Assembly: GCF_020509005.1 (NCBI RefSeq)
Contig: NC_063012.1
Location: forward strand, 3,844,001-3,908,000
DNA from: Fulvia fulva
Taxonomy: Eukaryota; Ascomycota; Dothideomycetes; Mycosphaerellales; Mycosphaerellaceae
DNA: 64,000 nt
Reading direction: 5' to 3'
A model generated the notes under the pieces. It saw only the letters and a list, made by a program, of their open reading frames with translations, was not told where the DNA came from and did not search any database. Position numbers and translations under genes: made by a program. This document shows, one piece after another, positions 46,323 through 58,175 of this stretch; positions within the stretch are counted from its first letter, which is position 1, and every line of letters begins with the position of its first letter.

Positions 46323-47100
46323 GTGAGCATGCATCAATGCTGCCAACGCTACAAATCTCGAACCAGAATGAAGAGAGCCATGAGCCTCGCTACTCAGAAG
46401 ACTGCACTCAATTCGCAGGCGAACCTTCCCGACGCGCAGCGATGGCTCGGGCGCGACACTTCAACTCGATCGGACGAACCCAGTACGAACCCAGCAGAAC
46501 CGCCCGCTGCTTCGCGCGTCTTTAGCATCTAAGAGCTGCCCGACATGATCCTCTGCCAGCTTCCGGTCATCGATCTTGTTGTGCATGTGCGCTTCACATG
46601 CAGACGTTTTCGCGACACGGTCGATTCGACAGATTTCGATCGGGCCACCCTGCGAATCGCCGATGCTTCAGGTGTCCCGGAGATGATGCCAGTAGAGCTG
46701 GTGAGGCTGCGCATAGTACACACAGGTCCAATATCCGACTTGCTTTGGCACACGCGGTCCCTCAGCATCACAATATTGCTTGAGCGACGATTCAGGGCAC
46801 CGTGCGGTGGCAGTCCCGTCCGCAGGACGCTATTCTTCCCACCGGTCTTCAAACAAATTCTGATCACATTGGGGATTCAAGCGGTGCATATGCCGCAATG
46901 TCAAGGGCATCACCTACAGAGATGTGTTGGACACAATCGAGGGCCTGCGAAAGAACAATGTCTCAGTTCCTCGTGACGGAAACCGAGCACCTAAGGCGAC
47001 ATATCGACAACCGCGTCAATCTTTTTCGGTGCAAGGTATGGCAGAATCGGCTTGAGGCCATTCCGTTGAGGCGTGGCATGAGAGAGAGAATACAGTGAGG
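46323..47100 (+). pseudogene. Decayed F-box protein gene
   Basis: One frame reads PPAASRVFSI, stop, ELPDMILCQLPVIDLVV and then FTCRRFRDTVDS, a recognisable F-box (ELxxxILxxLPxxDLL...CRxxRD). It is cut by TAA at 46530-46532, which one C-to-T change of CAA would explain. The frame continues to about 46870, after which the likely continuation (RNVKGITYRDVLDTIEGLRK) lies in another frame, implying a second lesion. F-box proteins recruit substrates to SCF ubiquitin ligases. An intron could conceivably remove one lesion, but I see no convincing splice pair. Confidence 0.6.
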
Positions 47101-47446
47101 AAGGACAAGGCCCACAAGTGGACATGCGGCGGACCATGCATCGTCGCACGAGGTTAACTCTCCCCGCCAGCGTTGATGCAGCCTCGCGCCACTCCAGCAG
47201 ATGGGAGTGATCGATGCAAAGCACCTGTACTTACGGTCGCATCGCGTCTTATCTCTCCCACCAATCGAGCCTGGACCATAGATCAAAGTAATCAACAAAG
47301 TTATCAAAAAACAATTTCTTGACACAACTTGTGAGGTGACGAATTGCTTTTCATTGTTCGCCTATCATGATCTCGTGGTCGACTATCTGAAACGTGACCA
47401 TTGCCGTAGCCATCATGTAGGATCCCGAACTCCCCAGAGCCCAGAT
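47101..47446. other. Intergenic
   Basis: Between the F-box remnant and the RPS15 stop. Short ORFs on both strands show no family features and no gene is supported. Confidence 0.6.
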
Positions 47447-48194
<748 letters not shown>

Positions 48195-48847
48195 TGTTGC
48201 GGTTGGTTGGCGATGGCGTTGTGTTGACTTGACTGTCGCTAATTCAAGGAACGGACGAGGTGAAGCGGGAAGATTTGGGAAGGTGCGGCCAACGCCAAGC
48301 AAGCGCGCTAGGCAGCATTCAGGCATGCAGGGGTCCCACTTTAAGCACTCTTTCACATTCACATTCACATCCAACGACTCTGCCGGGAATAGGGAAGTTG
48401 TTTCAAAGAGCATTGAGAGACTGATGCACATTAACATGAAGGCCCAGATCGTCTGCAGCTCTGAGCAACAGCTATGGTATTTGTCTCGCATGAAGCGCTC
48501 TGTGTTGAGCAGCTCCTTATGCTTGACAAGTGAGAGAACTTCGAAACAGAATTCGTCGCCACTTAGACGTCCTAAGAGGTATGGTGCGGATGGTGGCAAG
48601 GCGTCTGCCCGACGGTACCTGATAAGGATGCAGCAAGTGAGAGATGCAAAGGCAAAGCTATACAAATACTTGATATACACCGCGAGCATGATCAGCTCTT
48701 TGCGCTACTCCATCCAACGCCATTCGCTAAAAGAACGCTAATCTATGCAAATGCTCGTATTGCAACAGTGGAAAGCTGCCTTCGTGTCTCCCATCAAAGC
48801 ATCCAGTCAATGCTGTACAAGCAATGAGGGCAAAGAATGCAGCTTAA
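48195..48847. promoter_or_regulatory. RPS15 upstream region / SPT2 3' flank
   Basis: Upstream of RPS15 and downstream of SPT2 on the same strand. It contains a short TTCACA repeat cluster (around 48350-48372). ORFs present on both strands have no recognisable similarity. Confidence 0.5.
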
Positions 48848-49984
48848 TCAATACCGCTTCTTCGCAGCAGCGGTCTTACTAAGAGCCTCGAGCTTCTTCT
48901 TGCGTTCAAGCTTCTCACGCCGGTGACGCTCCTCCTCTGCCAAAGCTTCTTGGTCCTCTTTCTTGGCTGCGGCCAACGCCATGCGGTCTTCCTTCTCCAT
49001 GTCATCGAAGCCCGCATCCATCATGTCTGACGACGCATCTGATTCATAGTCTTCTCCTTCTTCGTCTTCGGCTTCGTCCAGGTCTGACCAGCTGGCATAG
49101 CCACCGTACTTGTCCTGAGCCATGCCCTTCTTCGCTGCGGGCTTGGCCTGTGGCGCGCCTGGTTCGTTCTTCCGCATGGTGCCCTTGTATGTGAACTCCT
49201 GCCTCTCGACTGCCTTCTTCTCCGGCTTCTTCATTGTGCCTTTGTACGTAGACTCTGGCTTTTTCGACACGCCTCCCTTTGCATCGACTGGTGTGCCACT
49301 CCTGCTCCGGTCTGCGACGCCCGACTTCCCCACTCTCCCAGGAGCTGCCTTCTGCTGCTTTGCTGCCTCTTCCTGTCGCATGCGGTCACGCTTGGTGAGC
49401 TTCTCGACAGGTTTGTGCTTGATAGTACTAGAACCAGCAGCTTTGGCTGCCTCTTGTGCAGCCTTGGCCCTCTCGAGAATCGCGGCGAAGCCTTTCTTCG
49501 GCTTGATTGCACCATTCCCGACTGGAGGTGCAGAGGTGCCGGTAGCAGTCCCAGGTCGTGGCACTGGCTTTGGTACGGACTTCTGAGTATTCAATGCTCC
49601 GGCAGCGGGTCTCGCTGTGCCGCGATAAGGAGCTGCCGCTCCGTTTGTGCTCGGGGCAGGCTTTGGTGCAGATGGTTGGCCGTTGCTTTGTGTTACAGAC
49701 CGCACAGGCACTTTGACCTCCGTCCTGACGACCTTCGCGTTCGGTCCTGTCGCCTGCTCCTCGGGCTTGCGCTTCACTCCGGCTACAGCATTGCTGGTGG
49801 CGGGTCGTGCTCCGTTGGTCAAGGCCGGTGGTTTCGCTATGCTGGAAGTGCCTAAGGACGGCTTTGTAACAGGCGCTTCGGGCTTCTTACCGCCGATCGA
49901 GTTGAGGAGGGAGGTGAAGGACTGTCTGTGAGTCAGTACGGCGTGCGCATGCGGTGTTGAAGAGTCACAGGCACATACCGTCAT
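48848..49984 (-). CDS. SPT2: SPT2 chromatin protein, two exons
   Basis: HMG-like histone-binding factor that acts with transcription elongation to preserve nucleosomes. Exon 1 is only ATGACG (49984-49979). A 57-bp intron (49978-49922, GTATGT...CTGAC...CAG) is followed by exon 2 (49921-48848). The joined product is 359 residues beginning MTSFTSLLNSIGGKKPEAP. The centre is Lys/Ala/Pro-rich with KKGFAAILERAKAAQEAAKA, then two YKGTM(K/R)K repeats. An acidic stretch (DEAEDEEGEDYESDASSD) follows, and the conserved SPT2 C-terminus EEERHRREKLERKKKLEALS ends in KKRY. The same ATG read through the intron without stop gives a 378-residue form. It is divergent with the P2 gene. Confidence 0.9.
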   Translation of the reverse strand: MTVCACDSSTPHAHAVLTHRQSFTSLLNSIGGKKPEAPVTKPSLGTSSIAKPPALTNGARPATSNAVAGVKRKPEEQATGPNAKVVRTEVKVPVRSVTQSNGQPSAPKPAPSTNGAAAPYRGTARPAAGALNTQKSVPKPVPRPGTATGTSAPPVGNGAIKPKKGFAAILERAKAAQEAAKAAGSSTIKHKPVEKLTKRDRMRQEEAAKQQKAAPGRVGKSGVADRSRSGTPVDAKGGVSKKPESTYKGTMKKPEKKAVERQEFTYKGTMRKNEPGAPQAKPAAKKGMAQDKYGGYASWSDLDEAEDEEGEDYESDASSDMMDAGFDDMEKEDRMALAAAKKEDQEALAEEERHRREKLERKKKLEALSKTAAAKKRY

Positions 49985-50465
49985 CGTAGGTTCCAGAAGC
50001 CAAGAATGCCGCTATCTGGAGAGTATGAAGTGTTACCGATGGAGCATATCCGATGCGACAGACGGGCTGTCTCTAATACTGTCGCAGGAGGAAGAATGGG
50101 GAGAACGCAGAAGGGAATGCAGAAGCCAGAAAGCTTTATGTGTCGTGGTTCAGTGAACGACGGCAGTCGATGGGCTCTGCATTGGGGTTAGTGCTAGCGG
50201 CCCCTCCCGTCTCTGGAGCGTACCGCCGCACCTTCCTCTGGAAAAGATATCTTGGCGGGCTCGCGGTGTGTCGAAATTGCCTTCGCCGACGCATCGCTGA
50301 CTTTGCCTCACGACTTCGCGACATCTCATAAGAACCTAAGTCTCAGTCTGCTTCGGCTTAAATCGATTGAGTCTCGCGTTCACCTACAACAAACCACACA
50401 GTGAGCGCCATCAATACAACCACAATCCAGGACGACTGCTAACACAATCTCGAGACACCACCAAA
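49985..50465. promoter_or_regulatory. Divergent promoter region SPT2 / RPP2
   Basis: A 481-bp interval between two divergent start codons, serving as 5' leader and promoter for both. No TATA box is obvious. ORFs inside it have no similarity I recognise. Confidence 0.6.
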
Positions 50466-50864
50466 ATGAAGCACCTAGCAGCATACCTCCTCCTCCAGCT
50501 CGGCGGCAACGCCTCTCCATCCGCCGAGGACATCAAGGGCGTTCTCAGCGCTGTCGGCATCGAGGCTGAGGATGAGCGTCTCACCCAGCTCCTCTCTGAG
50601 CTCGAGGGCAAGGACATCAACGAGGTACGCGATCGCCATACTCGAAATGCGCCTGGCAAGATCTGTACTAACATTCCTTTCCAGCTGATCTCCGAGGGTT
50701 CCACCAAGCTTGCATCCGTCCCATCTGGTGGCGCTGGTGGTGCTGCTGCCCCAGCTGCTGGTGCCGCCGCTGGTGGTGCCGCTGCTGAGGAGGCTCCAGC
50801 TGCCGCTAAGGAAGAGGAGAAGGAGGAGTCTGATGAGGACATGGGCTTCGGTCTCTTCGACTAA
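50466..50864 (+). CDS. RPP2: 60S acidic ribosomal stalk protein P2
   Basis: Component of the lateral ribosomal stalk that recruits and stimulates elongation factors. Exons 50466-50624 and 50685-50864 give 112 residues: [43 protein letters not shown], an Ala/Gly hinge, and the invariant tail [16 protein letters not shown]. The [10 protein letters not shown] start marks P2 rather than P1. The 60-bp intron (50625-50684) has a perfect TACTAAC branch point at 50667. Because it is a multiple of three and stop-free, the unspliced reading is a continuous frame, but its 20 residues interrupt a conserved helix (DINE/LISEG) and should be excluded. Confidence 0.96.
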   Translation: MKHLAAYLLLQLGGNASPSAEDIKGVLSAVGIEAEDERLTQLLSELEGKDINEVRDRHTRNAPGKICTNIPFQLISEGSTKLASVPSGGAGGAAAPAAGAAAGGAAAEEAPAAAKEEEKEESDEDMGFGLFD

Positions 50865-51932
50865 GCGTATCGCACTGAAGAAGGATGGCTCGCAACTCGG
50901 GTGGTAGGGATGAATGATGCTACGAACGGACTACATGCCACGCACCGAATGCGGTTGCGTTAGACGATCCAGATGCTGGATGAAGGACATGCAGATACTC
51001 TTCGCGCAATGAAGCCAACTTGCCCGGCCAGAATCTCTCAACGTCCGTGATGTGCTGTCCGTCGTCGCTATTACTATTCCCAACACGCGGCACAAATCGA
51101 TGTGTCTAGCGTCACCGAATTACAATCGCAGGCGTTCGCAGACTTGGCTGTGCTATAATACACTGATCTTCATGACATCTGCCGGTCATACTCTGGTGTA
51201 TATTGTTTGACTTTGGATCAAGTCTGTGCAGTTACATTCATCGAGTCTCAACCCCCTTTGCACGCACCGGCCCTCAGCGTGTACTCAGCAGAGCAACTTA
51301 CGGCGCAAGCGATTGCATGCATGTGATGATTTGGTGCTATTCTGACTGAGGCCAGACCGAGTCTTCGGTAGGCATGACAAGGGATGACTCGAAATAACTT
51401 GCGATGCATAGTGCTGGTCGAGACCATGTCCATTTTACTTGTGCTCAATGTGAGACGCAGCACCTCTCGTCAACAGAAGATAGCTAGTCGTGAAGATTGC
51501 TCGCGTGACACCCGGTCGTTATCTGTCAGCTGAGATGCTGTAGACAGCGGCGCGTTGCAGCCATCGCTCGGGAGGTCGTTCACGGCTCAGTACAGGTCGT
51601 GACTGCTTGCGTGGGTCTGAGCGCGCCCGAAGGCAAAGTAGCACAGTCTCATCCGCGGATGTGCTTGTGAGATGAGATACAGTCAAGCGCGGAAGTAGAG
51701 TCTTGGGTATCTTTTATGCCAAATGCTTTCCGTGTTTCATCGCTTCATCCAACGCCACGCTCAAATTCTCGACTCGCGATCAAAGAATCGCTGGAGACGC
51801 AACGTAGCCGGGCTACGCAAGCAATGATCTGCATACCTTGCCTTCGTAGCAGGTCACTGAGATCGCTTTGCGCATCTCGATCGCGCGAAGCGCCATACTG
51901 CTGAACATCGTCGTAGGCTGGTCGCAACCACT
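50865..51932. other. Intergenic
   Basis: About 1.07 kb between the convergent RPP2 and RPB7 genes. Only short overlapping ORFs occur, none with family features. I saw no tRNA cloverleaf. A small RNA cannot be excluded by eye. Confidence 0.6.
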
Positions 51933-52560
51933 TCATTGCAGTAATGGACTACACGTTTGGTCAGTCTCTTCTGCAGCAGACGCGCTGTGCTCAACTCACC
52001 CTAGATAATCTTCTCTGATGCTGCCAATGGCGAACATCTGCCCAATCTCACCACGAATACCTTTTATCCGCACTCGTACTTGGGTGTCCTTCTCGATATT
52101 CTGCTCCGAGTTATCAGTGAAGGAGGGAGTCGAGCCTTCCACTGTGAACTTCAGGTTGGCAGGTATCATCTGTTGGCCGACCGTGAGCTGCGACGAACCT
52201 TTACGTCAACGCCTATCCATGTGTACTTACCGCCTTGGCCACGAAGACGCTCATGCCGCCAACGTCCACAAAGAAGCCGTTGCTCACCACACTGGTGACC
52301 AGCCCGTCCACTACCTCTCCTCGGAACGGCCGCCATACTAGCGCTCGGTACGATACTGTGTATTTTGCCATGCCTGTGCCCGGGACCAGCATCGGTTCGC
52401 TCACCTCGTCGATCTCGATGATCTGGATGATCATGAGAGTGCCCTCGATTGTACCTTCCAGATCGCTGTGTAATTGCTCCTTGATCTTCTCGCTTGCGCC
52501 GCTGTCGAAGAAGGAAGGATGCATAGTGAGCTCACGCTCTCGGTGCGCAATGAAGAACAT
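51933..52560 (-). CDS. RPB7: RNA polymerase II subunit Rpb7, three exons
   Basis: Rpb7 pairs with Rpb4 to form the Pol II stalk that binds nascent RNA and helps initiation. Exons 52560-52231, 52169-52000 and 51948-51933; introns of 61 bp (GTAAGT...CAACAG) and 51 bp (GTGAGT...GTGTAG). The joined product is 171 residues, exactly the yeast length. N-terminal tip domain: MFFIAHRERELTMHPSFFDS, then DLEGTIEGTLMIIQIIEIDE and RALVWRPFRGEVVDGLVTSV. C-terminal S1/OB domain: NGFFVDVGGMSVFVAKAMIP, RVRIKGIRGEIGQMFAIGSI and REDYLGPLLQ. All junctions preserve frame and conserved residues. Confidence 0.95.
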
Positions 52561-53227
52561 GGCGTCGGTGTCGCGCGTTCTTCAGCGCTGTATGCGATGC
52601 GCGGAATGTCAAGAGGAAAGGGTGCAGATCGCGACTTTGTTACTGATGCGGTCGGATGATGAGATGGTTGGGAAGTGGGCCGTGATCGGAGTCGCAAAAT
52701 GTGTGTTCCTCTGCTGCTACTTGTGATGTTGCTGGCTGCTCTCTCCACACGTTCACTCGCGCGCGTTGAGCGTGGTCGTGGTCGTGGTCGTGGTCGTGCT
52801 CGAAGGCTGGACAATGAAGTATGCTTGCGAAGAATGTGTCCAACCTGCTTGCGCCGCGCATCCCACAGTCGCAGATCTGGCTCCTCTGTGGTCTTTGAGT
52901 GAATGAACGTGAGTGTCGTGCGGACGCTGGAAGCCTGACAAGAATCTCGCGAGGGCGACGAGAGACAGAAGGTGCGTGGACCTCAAGCGACGCTTCTCTA
53001 ACGGAAGTGGGCTGGACACGCGATCACATGACCCGAAGATCGATACAGCGACATGAGCGTCAAGCATACTGTGATCTGCTATTGACATCGACACTACACA
53101 ATCATCGCCCTACTGGAGCTACTGTTGCCCTCTTCGCCCTCACTGTCAGCCTTGGCGGGCGCCTTCATCATGTCCAACGCCGTTCCTATGCTATGCTAAC
53201 GCACCCCGAACAAATCCGCTATGGTCA
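52561..53227. promoter_or_regulatory. RPB7 upstream region
   Basis: Between the RPB7 start and the stop of the next minus-strand gene. It contains a (GTGGTC)n stretch near 52767-52799. Opposite-strand ORFs passing through it are low-complexity and unsupported. Confidence 0.5.
52767..52799. repeat. (GTGGTC)n hexanucleotide repeat
   Basis: About five perfect GTGGTC units upstream of RPB7; translations (GRGRGR or HDHDHD) are by-products. Confidence 0.85.
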
Positions 53228-54702
53228 TCATGCGCGCGTGACTGCAATGGGCAGCATTGGTGCTTCGTCATGGTGGACTTCATAGGCAGTCTCGCGAAGA
53301 ATCACCATGTCGTCACCCGAACTATCGCTTCCTAGGCTGCTCCCACTACGCCACTGCGAGACATCGTTGTGCGGCTCAGCTGAAACGCTTGTATAAGAGG
53401 TGACTCCAGTCGTGTCAGGGCGAAGCTTCAATGGTGGCGGATCTGCCACGTGCCATCCATGTGCTGTCGCTGGTGGCATTGGTGGCTCATCACCTCTACA
53501 GCCGTCTGGTGTCGTCTTTGCGCTTCGATCTGTGCGACTTGTAGTCGGTGATGCGGATTTGGCTTTCTCTCCTCTTGACGACTGGCCAGAGGAACCGGAG
53601 ACATTGGAGAGGCCGTAGCTACCCTCGCCCTTGCCCCGTGCGAATCCCATACCAAACCCGGTGTTGTAGCTATCGGTGTAGCTCTTCATTGCGGAAAGCG
53701 TACTCGAGCCAATCGCATAGGCCATCTCAACCTCCATCCAGATGAGCACGAAAGCGCTGTCGAGTCCAACATCTGCACCCGGCTTCTCAAGTTGCAGGGT
53801 GTACCTGATAGAAAAGAGTACAAGGTCAGTAGATGTCTCAGACACGCGGAGATGCCTAACACCCTTCAGTCTGCTTACCAGGTGCGAGCGAGGCAAAAAC
53901 ATAGTGCTCTAGAAAGTATGTCAGTATCGCTGTATCAAGGCGGTAAGCTCGCTACTTACGGTAACCTCACCCAGAATGCCACTAGAATCATCGCCTTCTT
54001 CTTCATGGGCATGTGGAGATTCCAGACCAGATGGACAGGCAGTATGAGAAGTAGGAGTTCCGTGAGGAGATCTAGAGCCGTCACAGCTTGCCATCGCGCA
54101 CCCTGCCTTTGCATTAGCGAGCTCTGTCGCGCTGGTACCAGATCGACCGTACCTGCGATGGACATGTGGCGGTGTTCCGATTGAAGGCCCAATAGTACCC
54201 AGAGCCCGAAGGGCACCCGGCAAGAACAACGATGATCGATAAGACACCGATGAGCGCAACGAGGCCGTTAAGGGTGTGATATAGCAGGATTTGAGTGGGC
54301 GTCTTGGTGATTCGGCTAAGGAAAGCCAGCATGGCGCATTTTGAAAGGTAAAGGGCGACGAAGAACAGAGCGATACTCGCTAGTGATGCCTAGACGATGA
54401 TCAGCATCAACGGTCAGTACTTGGGGATTGCTTGAGCTCACCTCATTGAGCTTCCGCAAGTCGCCGCTCATTGACAACGCATTGAGGCCGGACCATTGCT
54501 TTCCCAATCCTTCTTCAACAGCAGCATACGACGAGCCGAATTGGCCGAGCGAGAGCAACGTCGCGGCGGCGATGACTGCATCGTCTCGGCCGTATGCACT
54601 CTTCCTGATCCATGCACGCAGCAAACCAGCGCACGCGACGAAGATCAGGCAAATGCTGATGGTGAATAGGGCAGCGTTCTCGTGACCTTCTCTTCGAGGC
54701 AT
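53228..54702 (-). CDS. Fungal rhodopsin-domain seven-TM integral membrane protein
   Basis: Exons 54702-54442, 54389-54153, 54102-53960, 53908-53879, 53804-53228; introns of 52, 50, 51 and 74 bp, all GT-AG with frame kept, giving 415 residues. Hydrophobic segments include FTISICLIFVACAGLL, AVIAAATLLSLGQFG, ASLASIALFFVALYL, TLNGLVALIGVLSIIVVLAG, LLTELLLLILPVHLVW and MILVAFWVRLPALCF. The long soluble tail after LDSAFVLIWMEVEMAYAI and STLSAMKSYTDSYNTGFG is Ser/Pro-rich. This order matches the fungal Rhodopsin/SAT4-type family of plasma-membrane proteins; ligand and role are unknown. The 30-nt exon 4 is short but restores a conserved helix. The start ATG 54702 is the first in frame. Confidence 0.82.
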
Positions 54703-56087
54703 CTTGAGGTGCTGTGGATCCTCGGCGCCTGGTGTCGTAGTCCGCGGGCAGCAAAAGTCGTTTCAGCGGAACGATGTGGTGTTGAAACCTCGTTTGAATT
54801 TCGAGATCTTCGGGGCAAACGCGCGCGGGTATGAGGCGGCTAGAACCGCCACCTGAGTGCAGCAGTGAATGCATGTGTTTACTTGCCAACAGCCTCCGTT
54901 TGAAGCAAGTCTACGACCGTGTCACCAGTTGCAACCCCCGCACGGCGTGTGCAACCACACGCACTCTCACGAAGTCGGGTGAGCAGGACAAGATCGAGCG
55001 TGAGGTGCTTCGAGTCGACGCGAAAGCAGGCGGGAGCGGGCAGTTTGCAGTAAGAGGTAGAGTGAAGGGGAAGGGTAGGGCAAGCGGCTTCACCTTGCAT
55101 CGTTTGCTCAAAGACAGCATCCGAGAAGTCCGTCTCTCTCTCGCAGCGTCCCTGACATGACACCCAAGAGATCTCGGCAGATATGCAGCGTCAAGCGTCT
55201 GCCCATCCTCCATCGAAGTGCTGGTTGCACGACTGCCAGGGTTTGCAGTGTCGCAGCAGCGGCTGGCCGCCGCAGAACGGGGATTGCGAGCGTTTTGTAC
55301 GCCCTCGATGGAGTGCACGGTGCGTCGCTCTTCCTCGGCCCTTGGTCGCGATGGAGGTTCGTGTCACGCAGGCGGATGCAGTTCCCGCGACTTTGACGAG
55401 CGCTGTGTAACGCGAAATCACGCTCTCGGACAATTTGGCAAGGGGGGCGCACTTGATGCGCGCTATGGCTGCTGGCATGCAATCAGGGCTCGCAAGGCCA
55501 ATGCCGCTGCCCTACGCACGTCGAGGGACATGGCGTCACTGAAACCCGGATCGTGGCACATTGCGCTTCGAGGCAGTGATACCTGTCAGCGGCGACGAGA
55601 TGTCTGGCTGTTGCGCGCGCTGCATTATCCCGTTGGGCGACGGTGCGCATCACGACCGCCAGCCAATTGGCCGTGTACGTAGTTCGATGTCGAACGTTGC
55701 ACAGGCCCACGACGATGCCAAGATGCCGGGGCGGAGATCAGATTTGCCTGGGGCGGCGACATACATCATACATGTATGCTAGACGTGTGAATGCGAAAGT
55801 GACAGTCCTTCTCGGCAGGCTCGGCAGCAAGCCGTTTGGCGCGTCTCGACGATTTGCTGCGGCAGGCACCTTTGGACGTGACTGCCACGCTTCGTGTGCG
55901 ACGTCCAACGGCTGTAGTGGCGCGCGCAACAACCTTGCTCGGCGTCCCATCTGGATCTGCCCACTGCCCACTGCCCATTCAAGAACTCCCTCGCCTTCAA
56001 GTTGCTCGCCCTCGCCCTGTGCACAACAACACTCGAACTCACCGCTCGCTGCTTGGGCCTTCTTTCCTCGCTCCGCACTCCGCGACC
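54703..56087. other. Divergent intergenic region
   Basis: 1.39 kb between divergent start codons of the rhodopsin-domain gene and the permease. It is GC-rich with many overlapping ORFs on both strands and no similarity I recognise. It probably holds two promoters and 5' UTRs. Confidence 0.55.
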
Positions 56088-58175
56088 ATGGGACACCCAA
56101 CCGCATTGCCAGCCTACAGGCCCGAGGACGAGGTTTCGCTCGAGGGGCTCCAGCACGACCACGATGCCGTGCTGCACGAGAAGAAGGGCAGCACTTCCAT
56201 CGATGGCGCCGACATGACTCGCATGGGCAAGGAACAAGAACTTCGAAGAAATTTCAAGTTCGTCGGCATTGTGGGCTTTGTCACCATTTTGCAGGCCACA
56301 TGGGAGAACGTGCTGTTGTCGAACTACTTCGGTCTTCTGAACGGTGGAACGGCGGGCGTTATATGGTAGCTCCAAGAATGCCCTGCTACCGCGTCTCTTG
56401 CTGACTGTCCGCAGGTGCACCGTTGCCGTATGGCTGCTAATGCTTTGTATGATTGCATCTCTGTACGTTCGCCATTCCGCGTGGCAGTTGCAGTAGCTCT
56501 CAGCCCGACATGTGCTGACGTCGTACAGTGCAGAAATGGCTTCAATGGCACCGACTTCCGGCGGTCAATACCACTGGGTCAGCGAGTTCGCTCCGCCCTC
56601 GTTGCAGAAGCCTCTCAGCTACGTCGTCGGCTGGTGTTGTTGTCTTGGCTGGATCGCTGGTGTACCTTCATGCTGTGTGCAGCTGGCCGGCATGGTCACC
56701 ACAGTAAGTCATCTGGCGAGAGCAGGTCGATGTGATACTGAACACCTGCAGATGGTCCTTCTCGTCCACCCCAACGCAGATGTGAACCAGCTGTGGCAAG
56801 CTACGTTGTTGCTTTTCTGCTTCATCGTGATGGCAGCGGCGTTCAACATTTTCTTCGCCCAGCATCTACCGCTTGCCGAGGGCATCATCCTCTTTGCTCA
56901 CATCTTCGGCTTCTTCGTCTTCCTGCTCGCGTTCTGGATACTGGGTGAACACGGTAAGCACCTTCACGACGACATGCCGTCGTGCCGCACTTGCTTGATT
57001 GCACATCTGACCAAAACTGTAGCTCCAGCATCGAGGGTTTTCGCCGAGTTCCAGTAAGTTCATTCCAATTTTGCTCTGGCTTCCAGACTGACTCAACGTA
57101 GTGACGGTGGCGGATGGGGCAACATTGGGCTGTCTTGTCTTGTCGGTCTCTCAACGCCAGTCTGGTGTTTTATCGGTCCCGTGAGCCGTCTCGTTCCTTC
57201 GCGGTGAACACTTGCTGACCTGTAGCGCAGGACGCCGGTGCACATATGTCAGAAGAGCTGAAAGATGCTTCTGTACAGCTCCCGCGAGCCATGATGTGGG
57301 CGACAGTGCTCAACGGCGTGCTTGGCATAACCATGCTCATCACCTTTTGGTTAGTGACATTTTGCTTCCACTGACACTCACTGACTGGCGTGTAGCTTCT
57401 GTATCCACGACATCACCGAGATCACTGGCGATGATGTTGGAGACTTTCCCATCATCGCAGTCATACAGCGAGCAACTGGTTCGCACGCGGCCACTATAGT
57501 GCTTGGAACGCTCCTCATCGTGCTCTTATTCTTCTCGACAGTGACCACTGTTGCCAGTGCATCTCGTCAGATTTGGGCATTCAGTCGCGACCAGGTATAT
57601 AATCACGTCGTCTTCCACTGTGAGCATGCTGACACTGCACGCAGGGCTTCCCATTCTCCGACTGGATCCGGAGGATTGCGCCAAAGTATGAGATTCCTGT
57701 GAACGCTGTAAGTCGACTGCATGATGCCCGCACGCTACTGTTGCTCAATAGCTAACAGAGATAGGTTCTCGTCGCCATGGGAGTATCACTCGTCGTCTCC
57801 GTGATCAACTTTGGCTCGGATAAGGCCTTTTCGGCTGTCGTCGGTGTCTCGAATGCAGCTCTTGGATTCTCCTACATCATATCCATTGGCTGCATAGCAC
57901 TGAAGAGACTGCGAGGACAGCCATTGCTTCCAGCCCGATGGTCGCTAGGCCGCTGGGGTGGCTTGATCAATGGCATCTCTCTCGCCTTCCTCGCGGTGAT
58001 CTTCCTGTTCTCTTTCTTTCCGACGAGTCCGTTGGCAGGCAGCCCAGATTGGGCGGCAAACTTCAACTGGGCCATCGTCATCTTCTCGGCGACGTGCCTG
58101 CTCGCGTTGGCCTACTACGTCTTCGGTGGCAGTCGCAAGTACGTGGCACCAGTGAGCCTGGTCAAAGAAGAGTGA
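56088..58175 (+). CDS. APC-family amino-acid / GABA-choline type permease, ten exons
   Basis: Proton-coupled plasma-membrane (or vacuolar) permease. Exons: 56088-56365, 56415-56462, 56529-56703, 56752-56953, 57023-57053, 57102-57180, 57231-57349, 57396-57594, 57645-57707, 57765-58175. Nine introns of 46-69 bp, all GT-AG with phase preserved, give 534 residues. Family features are a soluble N-terminus ending MTRMGKEQELRRNFKFVGIV, then TILQATWENVLLSNYFGLLN, GGTAGVIW, LAEMASMAPTSGGQYHWVSE and FAPPSLQKPLSYVVGW. Later come FIGPDAGAHMSEELKDAS, LPRAMMWATVLNGVLGI, FSTVTTVASASRQIWAFSRD and FPFSDWIRRI. About twelve hydrophobic segments are apparent. Substrate (GABA, choline or another amine) cannot be fixed from sequence. 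The donor of intron 7 is GTTAGT, slightly unusual. Confidence 0.92.

Noticed and set aside
49122..49586. 154-codon plus-strand ORF over SPT2
   Set aside because: Antisense to a Lys/Ala-rich coding region.
54831..55790. Cluster of ORFs of 60-154 codons on both strands between the rhodopsin-domain gene and the permease
   Set aside because: Mutually overlapping, no domains, no convincing splice signals; probably promoter DNA rich in GC.
55836..56087. N-terminal extension of the permease
   Set aside because: The family starts close to MGHPTALPAY at 56088 and the extension is Arg/Pro-rich without similarity.
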